Part shown: one piece after another, positions 25,599 to 33,628 of the stretch
Position numbering within the stretch: the first letter of the stretch is position 1
Layout of the letters: every line of letters begins with the position of its first letter
DNA from: Thermaerobacter marianensis DSM 12885
Lineage (GTDB): Bacteria; Bacillota; Sulfobacillia; Thermaerobacterales; Thermaerobacteraceae
Reading direction: 5' to 3'
Length of the DNA: 64,000 nt
Assembly: GCF_000184705.1 (NCBI RefSeq)
Contig: NC_014831.1
Coordinates: 1,364,001 to 1,428,000 of the forward strand
Position numbers and translations under genes: made by a program
Notes under the pieces: model-generated
What the model was told of the DNA's origin: nothing
What the model saw: the letters and a program-made list of their open reading frames with translations, nothing else
Databases searched by the model: none

Positions 25599-26711
25599 TC
25601 AGGCGCCGGCCGCCCGGTCGCCGGCGGCCCCAGCCGGCCCCGGCCGGTAGAAGGTCCGCAGCGTCGCCGCCCCGGCCAGCCGCCGCCGCACCATCCACTC
25701 CGCCGCCTCCAGGGTGGTGATGGAGCGCTCCCGGGCCACGCGAAAAATGGCCCGCAGCATGGGGCCGATGGCCGCGGTCTTCCGCATCACCCGGTCCCGG
25801 TCGAAGCCGTGCAGCTCGTCGGCCACCTGGATCAGGCCGCCGGCGTTGATCACGTAATCGGGAGCATAGAGGATCTGCCGTTCCTGGAGGGCGGCGGCAT
25901 GGCGCGGCTCCGCCAGCTGGTTGTTGGCCGCCCCCGCCACCACCCGGCAACGCAACCGGGGAACGGTCTCGTCGTTGATCACCCCACCCAGGGCGCAGGG
26001 TGCGAAGACGTCGCACGGCTGGTCGTAGATGGCGTCCGGCTCCACCACCCGAGCGCCGTGTTGCCGGGCCACCGCCCGGGCGCGGGCGGGATCCACGTCG
26101 GTCACGGTCACCTCGGCCCCCGTCTCGGCCAGCCGGCGCACCAGCTTGCTCCCCACCTTGCCGCAGCCCTGGACCGCTACCCGGCGGCCCTTGAGGTCGC
26201 CGTCCCCGTAGACTTCCTCCAGGCAGGCCTGGATGCCGACGAAGACCCCGTAGGCGGTGGTCTCCGAGCTGTCGCCGCTGCCGCCGTAGGCCTGCGGCAG
26301 GCCTACCAGGTACGGCGTCGCCTGGCGGGCGGCGACGAAGTCCTCCGGATCCGTCCCGGCGTCGGTGCCGGTGATCACCAGCCCGCCCAGGGTATGGACG
26401 AACCGGCCCAAGGCGCGGAAGAGCACCTCGCTCTTGTCCCGCCCCGGGTCGCCCCAGACGACCACCTTGGCTCCGCCGTAGTTGACGCCCGCCAGGGCCG
26501 ACTTGGCGGTCATGCCCTGGCTGAGGCGCAGGGCGTCAAAGACCGCCTCCTCTTCGCTGGCGTAGGGCCACATGCGGCATCCGCCCAGCCCCGGTCCCAG
26601 CGTGGTGTCGTGGATGGCCATGATGGCCTTGAGCCCCGCTGCCGGCTCGTAGCAGAACACCAGCTGGCGATGGCCGCCGGCCGCCATGGCCGCGAAGATG
26701 GACACGCGCAT
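25599..26711 (-). CDS. Leucine/phenylalanine/valine dehydrogenase family protein (paralogue 2)
   Basis: About 370 residues, strongly similar throughout to the downstream paralogue, for example in LKAIMAIHDTTLGPGLGGCRMW and PRLRCRVVAGAANNQLAEPRH (quoted in part). The catalytic residues are kept: Lys in MTAKSALAG, Lys in VNYGGAKVVVWGDP and Asp in GTDAGTDPEDF. The surroundings differ (GGAK instead of GGGK, TDAGT instead of EDVGT), which points to another substrate preference. The start is either ATG 26711 or GTG 26705; the GGGGGG site fits 26705 better, changing only two residues. Its specific amino acid cannot be told from sequence alone. Confidence 0.88.
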   Translation of the reverse strand: MRVSIFAAMAAGGHRQLVFCYEPAAGLKAIMAIHDTTLGPGLGGCRMWPYASEEEAVFDALRLSQGMTAKSALAGVNYGGAKVVVWGDPGRDKSEVLFRALGRFVHTLGGLVITGTDAGTDPEDFVAARQATPYLVGLPQAYGGSGDSSETTAYGVFVGIQACLEEVYGDGDLKGRRVAVQGCGKVGSKLVRRLAETGAEVTVTDVDPARARAVARQHGARVVEPDAIYDQPCDVFAPCALGGVINDETVPRLRCRVVAGAANNQLAEPRHAAALQERQILYAPDYVINAGGLIQVADELHGFDRDRVMRKTAAIGPMLRAIFRVARERSITTLEAAEWMVRRRLAGAATLRTFYRPGPAGAAGDRAAGA

Positions 26712-26870
26712 CCCCCCGTGACGTCTCCCCCGGGTGTTCCCCTCGACAGGATATGGGCCGCCGTGGCGATAGGCGCTCGCCCCGCCAGCCCCGGGCCGGA
26801 AGCGCGGGAGAGGCCCGGCAGGGCCTTCGACCCCGTTCGTCAAGCGGCGCGTACCATATCCCAGTCAAGA

Positions 26871-27872
26871 TTACTCCTTTGCCCAGGAAGATCCTTGTGG
26901 GACGGCGGGCGCGTGGGGGCGCGTGCCCAGGCGATCGAGCCAGCGCAAGGGCGGCAGGGCGTCGATGATCCGGCTGAGGGACGCGAACTCGCCCAGCAGG
27001 TGCAGGGCGATGAGCCCCGCCAGGACAGGCAGGTGGGCCGCCGGGGGGACGAACGCGGCCACCGCCCAGCCGAGGGCGGCACCGAGGGCGTTGCTGCCGG
27101 CATCCCCCAGCATGGCCCGTTCTTCCAGGTCGAGGGGAAGCAGGACCAGGGCCGCCACGGCCAGGGGCAGCAGGGCGAGGGCGGCCGCAGGGGCCAGGGC
27201 GGCCAGGCAAAGCCAGGTGGCGAAGAAGGCCTTGAGGGCCCGGCCGGGGCGCCGGTCCAGCAGATTCATCCCGCCAGCCGCGCCGGCCAGCAGGGCGGCG
27301 GCGATCAACCGCGGGCCGGCGCCGGGTGCCGGGGCGGGGACCAGGACCCAGGCCACAAGGGGAAGGGCCGCCAGCTTGAGGCGCCCGCCGGTCCAGGCGG
27401 CGCCGGGGGCCAGGTGGCCCCGCCAGCCGCGGACGGGCTCGTCCAGCAGGTCGTCCACCAGGCCGACCAGGGCCGTGGCGGCGACCAGGGCCAGGAGAGA
27501 CGGCGCCGCGGCGAACAGGAGCGCCAGAGGGGCCGGCGTGCGCCCGCCGGCGAAAGCGTTGCTCCGCCCGGCGAGGACGGGTTCGGCCGGGGTGACGGGT
27601 CCGGGGACCGGGAGGGAGGCCAAGGCGGTGCCGCCGGCGGCGGGGCCCCCGCCGGCAACGGTGCCGGCCAGGACCGCCCCCAGGGCGGCAGCGGCCAGGG
27701 GCCCGGCCAGAAGGGCCACCCCCAGCCCGGTCACCACCGGCCGGCCGCGATAGTTGGGGCGGACCAGCCGGGCCCGCTGGAGCCGCTGCCCGGTGGCCGC
27801 TGCCAGCATGGCCGTCGCCGCCGCCCCCAGCACCAGGGCGGCCAGCAGCGCCCCGCCCTCTGCCGGCGTCAT
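26871..27872 (-). CDS. MraY/WecA-like glycosyl-1-phosphate transferase family membrane protein
   Basis: A 333-residue polytopic membrane protein resembling the MraY/WecA (glycosyltransferase 4) family, which transfers sugar-1-phosphates to polyprenyl phosphate. Signs are the RPNYRGRPVVTGLG segment near the second helix, the acidic pair in ALVGLVDDLLDE, NLLDRRPGRALKAF and the late AMLGDAGSNALGAALG motif. An Ala/Gly/Pro-rich insert occupies residues ~70-110. The ATG at 27872 overlaps the stop of the GT2 gene (ATGA). Together with GT2, SteA and SteB it suggests an envelope polysaccharide or lipid-linked sugar step, but the substrate is unknown. Confidence 0.8.
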   Translation of the reverse strand: MTPAEGGALLAALVLGAAATAMLAAATGQRLQRARLVRPNYRGRPVVTGLGVALLAGPLAAAALGAVLAGTVAGGGPAAGGTALASLPVPGPVTPAEPVLAGRSNAFAGGRTPAPLALLFAAAPSLLALVAATALVGLVDDLLDEPVRGWRGHLAPGAAWTGGRLKLAALPLVAWVLVPAPAPGAGPRLIAAALLAGAAGGMNLLDRRPGRALKAFFATWLCLAALAPAAALALLPLAVAALVLLPLDLEERAMLGDAGSNALGAALGWAVAAFVPPAAHLPVLAGLIALHLLGEFASLSRIIDALPPLRWLDRLGTRPHAPAVPQGSSWAKE

Positions 27873-28648
27873 GGCGCCACCGCCCTCCGGGGCCCGACGG
27901 GCCGGCCGCTGCGGCGGTGGTAGCCGGCCAGGGTCCGGGCCACATGCCAGAGCTGGTGGCCGCGGTGGACCAGCCCGGACAGGGTCCACCCCGTGACCCG
28001 GTGGGCGATGGCCAGGGGCACCTCCACCACCTCCAGCCCGGCACGCAGGGCGGTCAGGGTCAGCGCCACCTCGATGCCCCACCCCGGCGGGACCGGGTCG
28101 AGCAGGTCGACGATCTCCCGCCGCAGCACCCGCTGGCCCGAGAGGGGGGCCGCCAGCACCCGGCCCCCGAGCCGTGCCACGCCCCAACGGGCCAGCGCGA
28201 CGGCGGCGCCGAAACCGTTGCGGCCGGGGCGCCGGGGCGGGGCGGCGATCAGCATGTCCCCGGCCCCGGCCAGAGCCTGGTCCACCAGCGCGGCCAGGTT
28301 GCGAGCCGATGGCCCCAGGTCGGCGTCGGCGAAGAGCAGCCATGGCGCCGTGGTACAGGCCGCCCCGGCCATCAGGGCCCGCCCCTTGCCGCAGCGCTGG
28401 GAAAGCCGCACCACCCGGGCGCCGGCGGCCCGGGCCGCCGCCGCCGTCCCATCGGTGGACCCGTCGTCCACCACCCACACAGCGACCACGCGGGGGCAAG
28501 CGGCCAGGGCCTCCACCGTGGCCGCCACCGACGCCGCTTCGTTGAACGCGGGGACGACGGCTTCCACGGCCGCCGCCGGCCCGGTGCCGGCGCCGCCCGT
28601 CGCCGTCCCCCGGCCTGCCCGCCCGGCCGTCTCCCGCCGGTCCGTCAC
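27869..28648 (-). CDS. Family 2 glycosyltransferase
   Basis: A 259-residue GT2 enzyme. The nucleotide-binding start VEAVVPAFNEAASVAATVEAL (20 residues quoted: VEAVVPAFNEAASVAATVEA) is followed by VVDDGSTDGT and the metal motif FADADLGPS, with the acceptor-side region PLSGQRVLRREIVDLLDPVP further on. It lacks the long C-terminal membrane part of dolichol-phosphate mannose synthases, but the LVHRGHQLWHVARTL end may associate with the membrane. GTG at 28648 has GGAGG 7 bases upstream and overlaps the steB stop (GTGA). It belongs to the steA-steB-GT2-MraY-like operon. Confidence 0.88.
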   Translation of the reverse strand: MTDRRETAGRAGRGTATGGAGTGPAAAVEAVVPAFNEAASVAATVEALAACPRVVAVWVVDDGSTDGTAAAARAAGARVVRLSQRCGKGRALMAGAACTTAPWLLFADADLGPSARNLAALVDQALAGAGDMLIAAPPRRPGRNGFGAAVALARWGVARLGGRVLAAPLSGQRVLRREIVDLLDPVPPGWGIEVALTLTALRAGLEVVEVPLAIAHRVTGWTLSGLVHRGHQLWHVARTLAGYHRRSGRPVGPRRAVAP

Positions 28649-29517
28649 GGCGCACCTCCCTCCAGGGCCTGCAGCCGGTCGCCTTGCCCGGCCAGGGTGA
28701 GGATCAGCGTCACCTTGCCGGCCGCCGATCCGGCCTCCACCAGCGGCACCCCGGCCCCGGCGTAGACGGCCGCCTGGGGTGCCCCCGGCGGTGCCAAGCC
28801 CGCGACCGTCATCCCCGCCTTGTTCAGGTCCTCCAGCAGCGGTGGCAGGACCGCCTCGGGCCCACCCCCCGCGGCGTGGACCACCACCACGGCGTCGGGG
28901 CGGGCGGGCCCGTCGCCGGGGGGCGGGGTCCACCATAGGCCGCCCACGGCGGCCAGGCCTTCCACCTGGGCCGGGGCATTGACCCCCGCCGGCGCCCCCA
29001 GCGCCTCCACCAGGGTGCCGGCCACCGCCCGGGCCAGGCGCTGGGGTCCCGCACCCGGCATGCCCAGGGCCGCCGCCGCCACCTCCGGCCAGCGGTCATC
29101 CAGCCGGGCCAGGCCGGGGTCGACCACCAGCCGCGCGCCGGGGCGGGCGGCCGCCGCCTGCAGGAGTCGACCGGCCTCTTGGGCCAGGGGGGCGCCGGCG
29201 TCACCCAGGATCACCAGGGCGACGCGGCGGCCGCTCAGCCGCCCCTCCACCGCCAGGGACGCCAGGGCCTGTTCCGCCTGGCCGTACCGGGCCAGCTCGG
29301 CGCTCAGGCGCCGGTTCTCGCGGCGCAAGACCGCCGTGTCCCGGCGCAGCGCGGCGAAGTCCTCCTCCAGGGAGCGGATCAGGGCCTGCTGGCGCTCCAG
29401 CAGGGCCCGGTCGTCCAGCATGCCGGCCCCGATGAAGATGCCGACGCCCAGGGCCAGGAACACCGCCATCAAGGTCAGCAGGTGATAGCGCAGTCCCAGG
29501 GGGCCTGCCCGTCCCAC
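28645..29517 (-). CDS. steB: SteB/MctB family membrane-anchored coiled-coil protein
   Basis: A 290-residue protein of the family called copper transporter MctB in mycobacteria and SteB in corynebacteria. The start YHLLTLMAVFLALGVGIFIGAG is a single N-terminal membrane anchor (20 quoted: YHLLTLMAVFLALGVGIFIG). A coiled coil follows over about residues 38-80 (RALLERQQALIRSLEEDF and onward), then an extracytoplasmic alpha-beta domain. In Corynebacterium SteA and SteB act at the division site. Here steB lies directly after steA, which repeats that pairing. The copper-transport name rests on mycobacterial work and should not be assumed. GTG at 29517 has a GGAGGAGG site. Confidence 0.85.
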   Translation of the reverse strand: MGRAGPLGLRYHLLTLMAVFLALGVGIFIGAGMLDDRALLERQQALIRSLEEDFAALRRDTAVLRRENRRLSAELARYGQAEQALASLAVEGRLSGRRVALVILGDAGAPLAQEAGRLLQAAAARPGARLVVDPGLARLDDRWPEVAAAALGMPGAGPQRLARAVAGTLVEALGAPAGVNAPAQVEGLAAVGGLWWTPPPGDGPARPDAVVVVHAAGGGPEAVLPPLLEDLNKAGMTVAGLAPPGAPQAAVYAGAGVPLVEAGSAAGKVTLILTLAGQGDRLQALEGGAP

Positions 29518-29562
29518 GCCGATGCCTCCTCCATCCTTTGTCCTCCGTCCCGTTGCACCGGC

Positions 29563-30684
29563 TCACCAGCCAAGGGCCACCCGGACGCGGAGCCACACCA
29601 GCTCCAGCCACGTTCGCAACCACGGCGAGACGGCCACCGCCGCCGCCACGGGAACCAGGGCGGCCACCACCAGGTGGAGCAAGTGGCGCCCCGTCACCCG
29701 GGACCGGTAGAGCCGGCTGACGCCCTTGGCGTCCACCAGGTGGGTGCCCACCTTCAGCCGGACCAGCAGCGTGCTGGCCATGCCCGCCCGGCCCTTGTCC
29801 AGGAAGTCCACCAGGTTGGTGTGGGTGCCCACGGCCACCAGCAGGTCGGCCCCGGCCTGGTAAGCCAGCAGCATGGCGGCGTCCTCGCTGGTCCCCGGCG
29901 CCGCGAAGCAGGCCGCCGGGAGGCCCAGGGCCCGCAACCGTTCCTCGCCCGGCGCCCGGCCGTCGGGGTAGGCGTGCACCACCAGCTCCGCCCCGCAGCG
30001 CAGGGCCCGGTCGGACACGCTGTCCATGTCACCGATGATCAGGTCGGGCCGGTAACCCTCGGCCAGCAAGGCGTCGGCGCCGCCGTCGATGCCCACCAGG
30101 ACCGGCCGCACCTCCTCGATGTAGGGCCGGATGGCCGCCAGGTCGTCCCGGTAGGCCGGCCCACGGGCCACCAGCAGCACGGGACGGCCTTGGAGGCGCG
30201 TGCGCAGCGGCGGCAGCTCCCACCGGCCCAGGATCAGGTCCCGCTCCCGGCGCGCCCACTCCAGGGTGTTCTCGAGGAACCGCGCCAGCTCCAGGTCCAG
30301 GTTGGCCCGCGCCTGGGCCAGGCGGTCCTCCACCCGCTGGCGGGTCAGCGGCGTGCCCCGCGCCACCAGCCGGTCGCCGCTCCAGATGGTGCCGTCTTCC
30401 ACCCGCAGGGGGTCGCCGTCGCGCACCCGGTCCAGCAACTCGTCGCCGAGGCCATCCACCACCGGAATCCCGGCTTCCAGCAGGCACGCGGCACCCGCGG
30501 CGGGATAGCGGCCGGACAGGGTTTCCTCGGCGTTGAGCACCGCCCGGACCCCGGCGTCCACCAGGGAGCGCGCGGCCACCTCGTCCATGTCCCGGTGGGC
30601 CACCACGGCGATATCGCCCGGCCGTAAGCGCCGCACCAGGCGCTTGGTGCGCCGGTCGACCCGCGCCGTGCCGGTCACTCGCAT
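29563..30684 (-). CDS. steA: SteA-like cytokinetic ring protein (thiamine pyrophosphokinase-fold)
   Basis: A 373-residue SteA homologue. The N-terminal half (residues ~1-165) holds the RVDRRTKRLVRRLRPGDIAVV and HRDMDEVAARSL segments. The middle is a thiamine-pyrophosphokinase-like domain with GIDGGADALL and DLIIGDMDSVSD. The sequence ends with GTHTNLVDFLDKGRAGMAST and a C-terminal membrane helix near residues 340-360. In Corynebacterium the protein localises to the division ring with SteB; enzymatic kinase activity is not shown. ATG at 30684 is used, as the ATG at 30693 abuts the GGGAGG site. It is the first gene downstream of the spo0A terminator, and I found no clear promoter for it. Confidence 0.88.
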   Translation of the reverse strand: MRVTGTARVDRRTKRLVRRLRPGDIAVVAHRDMDEVAARSLVDAGVRAVLNAEETLSGRYPAAGAACLLEAGIPVVDGLGDELLDRVRDGDPLRVEDGTIWSGDRLVARGTPLTRQRVEDRLAQARANLDLELARFLENTLEWARRERDLILGRWELPPLRTRLQGRPVLLVARGPAYRDDLAAIRPYIEEVRPVLVGIDGGADALLAEGYRPDLIIGDMDSVSDRALRCGAELVVHAYPDGRAPGEERLRALGLPAACFAAPGTSEDAAMLLAYQAGADLLVAVGTHTNLVDFLDKGRAGMASTLLVRLKVGTHLVDAKGVSRLYRSRVTGRHLLHLVVAALVPVAAAVAVSPWLRTWLELVWLRVRVALGW

Positions 30685-30731
30685 GGCTGCCATCCTCCCG
30701 GCTCCCGGTTGAGAAGTTTTCCAAACCGCCC

Positions 30732-30775
30732 AAAAAGAAAACCCTCCGGCGGCGCCGGGCGGGCGCGCCGGAGGG
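30732..30775 (-). terminator. Rho-independent terminator after spo0A
   Basis: On the minus strand a 10-bp perfect stem (CCCTCCGGCG / CGCCGGAGGG) is followed directly by TTTTCTTTTT. It lies about 20 bases after the spo0A stop codon. It is the best T-tailed terminator in the window. Confidence 0.93.
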
Positions 30776-30795
30776 CGGGGCCTGACAGGCTGCGG

Positions 30796-31608
30796 TCACT
30801 TCATGTCCATGCGCAGCCGGTCGGCCACCATGGCGATGAATTCGGAGTTGGTGGGCTTGCCGCGGTCGGCGTGCACGGTGTGGCCGAAGAGCCGGTTCAC
30901 CACGTCCATGTTGCCGCGGTTCCAGGCCACCTCGATGGCATGGCGGATGGCCCGTTCCACCCGGCTCGGGGTCGTGTCGTACTTGACGGCGATGGCGGGG
31001 TAGAGCTCCTTGGTCACCGCGCCCAGCAGCTCCACCCGGTGGACCACGCGCAGGATCGCTTCCCGCAGGTAGAAGTAACCCTTGATGTGAGCGGGGATGC
31101 CAATCTGGTGGAGCAGGTTCGTCACCTCGACCTCCAGGTTGCGGTCGCGGGTGGGAGCGGCGGCGCGCCGGACCGCGCGGGTGGACGATCCGGCCACCTG
31201 GCGGATCCGGTCGGCCAGCACGTCCAGGTCGAAAGGCTTCAAAACGAAGTAACTGGCCCCCAGTTCTGCCACGCGGCGGCTGACGGCTTCTTGCCCGAAG
31301 GCGGTCAGCATGACCACCTGGGGGCGGCGAGGCAGGTTCATGGTGGCCAGGGTTTCCAGCACCCCGATGCCGTCCAGGTGGGGCATGATCACGTCCAGCA
31401 GTACCACGTCGGGAGCGGCCGACTGGATGCGCTCCACGACTTCCTGCCCGTCGTGGGCGATGCCGACCAGTTCCATGTCAGGCTGCCGTTCCAGGTAGTC
31501 GGCCAGCAGTTCACAAAATTCCCGGTTGTCGTCGGCGATGAGGACACGGATGGGTGTTGCCGAGGCGGCGGGGGTGGGCTCGGCAACGGCGGTTGCGGCC
31601 TGCACCAT
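30796..31608 (-). CDS. spo0A: Stage 0 sporulation protein A, master response regulator
   Basis: Spo0A, the phosphorelay-fed transcription factor that starts sporulation. The receiver domain (residues ~19-140) has the acidic pocket Asp26/Asp27, the phosphoacceptor Asp72 in LLDVIMP, MLTAFG and VLKPFD. A linker leads to the DNA-binding domain (residues ~160-270) with [12 protein letters not shown], the recognition helix region [15 protein letters not shown] and the end [17 protein letters not shown] at 31608 has an AAAGGAGG site 9 bases upstream and gives 270 residues. It follows spoIVB by 46 bp, as in Bacillus. Two 0A-box-like 7-mers lie ~90-105 bp upstream. Confidence 0.98.
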   Translation of the reverse strand: MVQAATAVAEPTPAASATPIRVLIADDNREFCELLADYLERQPDMELVGIAHDGQEVVERIQSAAPDVVLLDVIMPHLDGIGVLETLATMNLPRRPQVVMLTAFGQEAVSRRVAELGASYFVLKPFDLDVLADRIRQVAGSSTRAVRRAAAPTRDRNLEVEVTNLLHQIGIPAHIKGYFYLREAILRVVHRVELLGAVTKELYPAIAVKYDTTPSRVERAIRHAIEVAWNRGNMDVVNRLFGHTVHADRGKPTNSEFIAMVADRLRMDMK

Positions 31609-31654
31609 GCGCGTGCTGCCTCCTTTGCTCCCCGGGATCCCCCCATCGTGTTTG

Positions 31655-33148
31655 TCAGGCACTGTGGCAACTCCTGCCGTCACCAGGGGAAAACTCTTCG
31701 ACGATATCCGACATCCGGAACGGCGTGTCTCGACGGGAAGTTGCATCTACAGCGAAACTTCGTGGGCCGTTCCGATTCGTGCGTGGCCCCGAGACGCCAG
31801 CGGCCGGGACCCCCGGAGGAGCCCCGGCCGGCAAGGCGGGTCCTGTCGCGACGGGAGCCGGTTCGTCCAGCCCCGCCGCCTCCACCATCCGCTCCGCCAG
31901 CACGCCGTAACCACGGGTCGTGTCGTTGACGAACACGTGGGTCACCGCCCCGACGAGCCGGCCGTCCTGAAGGATGGGGCTGCCGCTCATCCCCTGGACG
32001 ATGCCGCCGGTGCGGGCGAGCAGGTCGCGATCCGTCACCCGGAGCACCAGGTCCCGCCCGTCCCCTGCCGCGGTCACCCGCTGGATCTCCACATCGAAGA
32101 TCTCCGGTGTCTCGCCGTCCACCACCGTGATGATCTGGGCCGGTCCCGGACGGACCTCCGCGGCCGTCGCCACGGGCACGGAGCGGACCACCGGACCCGG
32201 CCGGGGTTCGTCCAGCAGACGGCCGGCGATGCCCACCGGGGTGTTGCGGTCGATGGTCCCCAGGGCCCGGGCGCCGGGGGCGACGAAGCCGATCTTCTCG
32301 CCCGGATCGCCCCGCCGCGAAGGTTCCACGGCGGTGATGCGGGCGGGGAGGATCCGACCCTCCCCCACGGGCAACGGCACCTGGGTCTCCGGATCCGCCA
32401 CCACGTGGCCGAGAGCGGCGTACCGGCCGCTGTCCGGGTGGTAGAAGGTCAGCGTTCCCACCCCCGCCACCCGGTCGCGCACCCAGATGCCGATGGCGAA
32501 CCGCTGCTGGTCGCGGTTGTAGACGGGGTTCAGGCTGCGGCGGAAGACTTGCTCGCCGCGCCGGACCTCCAGTTCCACCGCCCTGCCCTGGCGACCCGCC
32601 CGGTCGATGAGCTCGACGACCTCGGCATCGCTGTCCACCGCTTCGCCGTCGACCCGCAGGATCAGGTCGCCGGGTCGCAGGCCCGCCTGGCGCGCCGGGT
32701 CCACGGTGCGGCCGTCGTCCAGGGGCACCGGCGCGTAGTCCACCACCAGGACGCCCCGGGCCTGGACCATGACCCCCACGGCCTGGCCCCCGGGGATCAC
32801 CTCCACCCGGGGGACGACCTCCACGGTCACCGGGCGCAGGGGCATCCAGCCGAACAGGCTCATCTCGAGGCGTGCCACCCCCGGCCGCAGGCCCTCCAGG
32901 CTCAGCGGCAGCCGGGTGGTGGAACCGGCCGGACCGCGGGGACCGCCCACGTCCAGCACGCCGGGCGGATCCGCCCGCACGGCCACGGGCAACGGCAGGC
33001 CCGGCCCCAGTTGCCGCACCGCGTCGGGCGTGAGCCGGACGTGAGGGGGAATCGCCACCTGCCAGTGCACGAGCAGCACCGCGACCAGCACGGCCAGGAC
33101 CGCACCGCAGACCCCGGCCTTCCGGACTCGCGCTGGGTGCAAGGGCAT
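31655..33148 (-). CDS. spoIVB: SpoIVB serine protease (stage IV sporulation protein B)
   Basis: SpoIVB is the S55 serine protease, secreted from the forespore, that signals pro-sigma-K processing. Features: one N-terminal membrane/signal segment (residues ~12-28), a PDZ domain (about 150-230, with [16 protein letters not shown]) and the peptidase domain with the histidine in YAALGHVV and the serine in [11 protein letters not shown]. The 497-residue product ends with a tail of ~55 residues not seen in Bacillus, coded by the DNA that also holds the spo0A control region. ATG at 33148 follows AAGGAGGGG closely, so an in-frame TTG two codons later is possible. The order recN-spoIVB-spo0A is as in Bacillus. 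Confidence 0.95.
   Translation of the reverse strand: MPLHPARVRKAGVCGAVLAVLVAVLLVHWQVAIPPHVRLTPDAVRQLGPGLPLPVAVRADPPGVLDVGGPRGPAGSTTRLPLSLEGLRPGVARLEMSLFGWMPLRPVTVEVVPRVEVIPGGQAVGVMVQARGVLVVDYAPVPLDDGRTVDPARQAGLRPGDLILRVDGEAVDSDAEVVELIDRAGRQGRAVELEVRRGEQVFRRSLNPVYNRDQQRFAIGIWVRDRVAGVGTLTFYHPDSGRYAALGHVVADPETQVPLPVGEGRILPARITAVEPSRRGDPGEKIGFVAPGARALGTIDRNTPVGIAGRLLDEPRPGPVVRSVPVATAAEVRPGPAQIITVVDGETPEIFDVEIQRVTAAGDGRDLVLRVTDRDLLARTGGIVQGMSGSPILQDGRLVGAVTHVFVNDTTRGYGVLAERMVEAAGLDEPAPVATGPALPAGAPPGVPAAGVSGPRTNRNGPRSFAVDATSRRDTPFRMSDIVEEFSPGDGRSCHSA
31697..31713 (-). promoter_or_regulatory. Candidate tandem 0A boxes upstream of spo0A
   Basis: On the minus strand TGTCGGA and CGTCGAA lie in the same orientation 10 bp apart, each matching the 0A box TGTCGAA in 6 of 7 bases. 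Known Spo0A dimers bind tandem boxes at this spacing. They overlap the 3' end of spoIVB and lie 90-105 bp before the spo0A start. Inferred, not demonstrated. Confidence 0.45.
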
Positions 33149-33628
33149 CCCCTCCTTGGCATGGAGGGACCCCGTCCCCGCGCGCGGCCGGGCATCTCGC
33201 CCATGCGCTCTCGCCCGGGCCGTCACGGCGGCCCCGCCCGCGGGGCCATGGCCGGGGGGGACCCGCCCCGGAACGGCACGCCGCTCTTCGGGACCGGCGC
33301 TCCGATCCCGGAGGACGGCCTGTCAAGGAACAGGACCTCGGCGGCCGGCCCGGAGGACACTCCGCCCGGACCACCGCCAAGGGTAGTTTCGGGCGCGCCC
33401 GAGGGCGCCATGTTACGGAAAGGTTGCAAGGCGTGCCAGATGGTCACCCGCACTGCCACCCTGCCGCGGGCACCCGACGGGACGCTCGCCACGGACGGCG
33501 GGCGGCCCCGCCGGCAGGATGAGGGGGTAAACAGAGCGGGGAAGGAACGGGTGGCTCAACCGGCGCGGCGGGGCGCGCGCGGAGCGCGGCGCGATCCGGC
33601 GCGAGAACAAGAGCAGCCCGACGCGGGT
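33149..33628. other. Intergenic region recN to spoIVB
   Basis: 480 bp without a supported gene. On the minus strand it holds TGGCAC-17-TAACAT, a weak sigma-A-like candidate (33413-33438 region), a perfect TTGACA without a partner -10 (33321-33326) and the palindrome TCGGGCGCGCCCGA at 33389-33402. No clear sigma-G site for spoIVB was found. Confidence 0.5.

Noticed and set aside
33321-33326. Perfect TTGACA upstream of spoIVB
   Set aside because: No -10-like sequence lies 15-19 bp downstream.
33425-33438. Sigma-54-like TGGCAC...TTGCA upstream of spoIVB
   Set aside because: Only three bases separate the two halves instead of five; sigma-54 sites tolerate almost no change in spacing.
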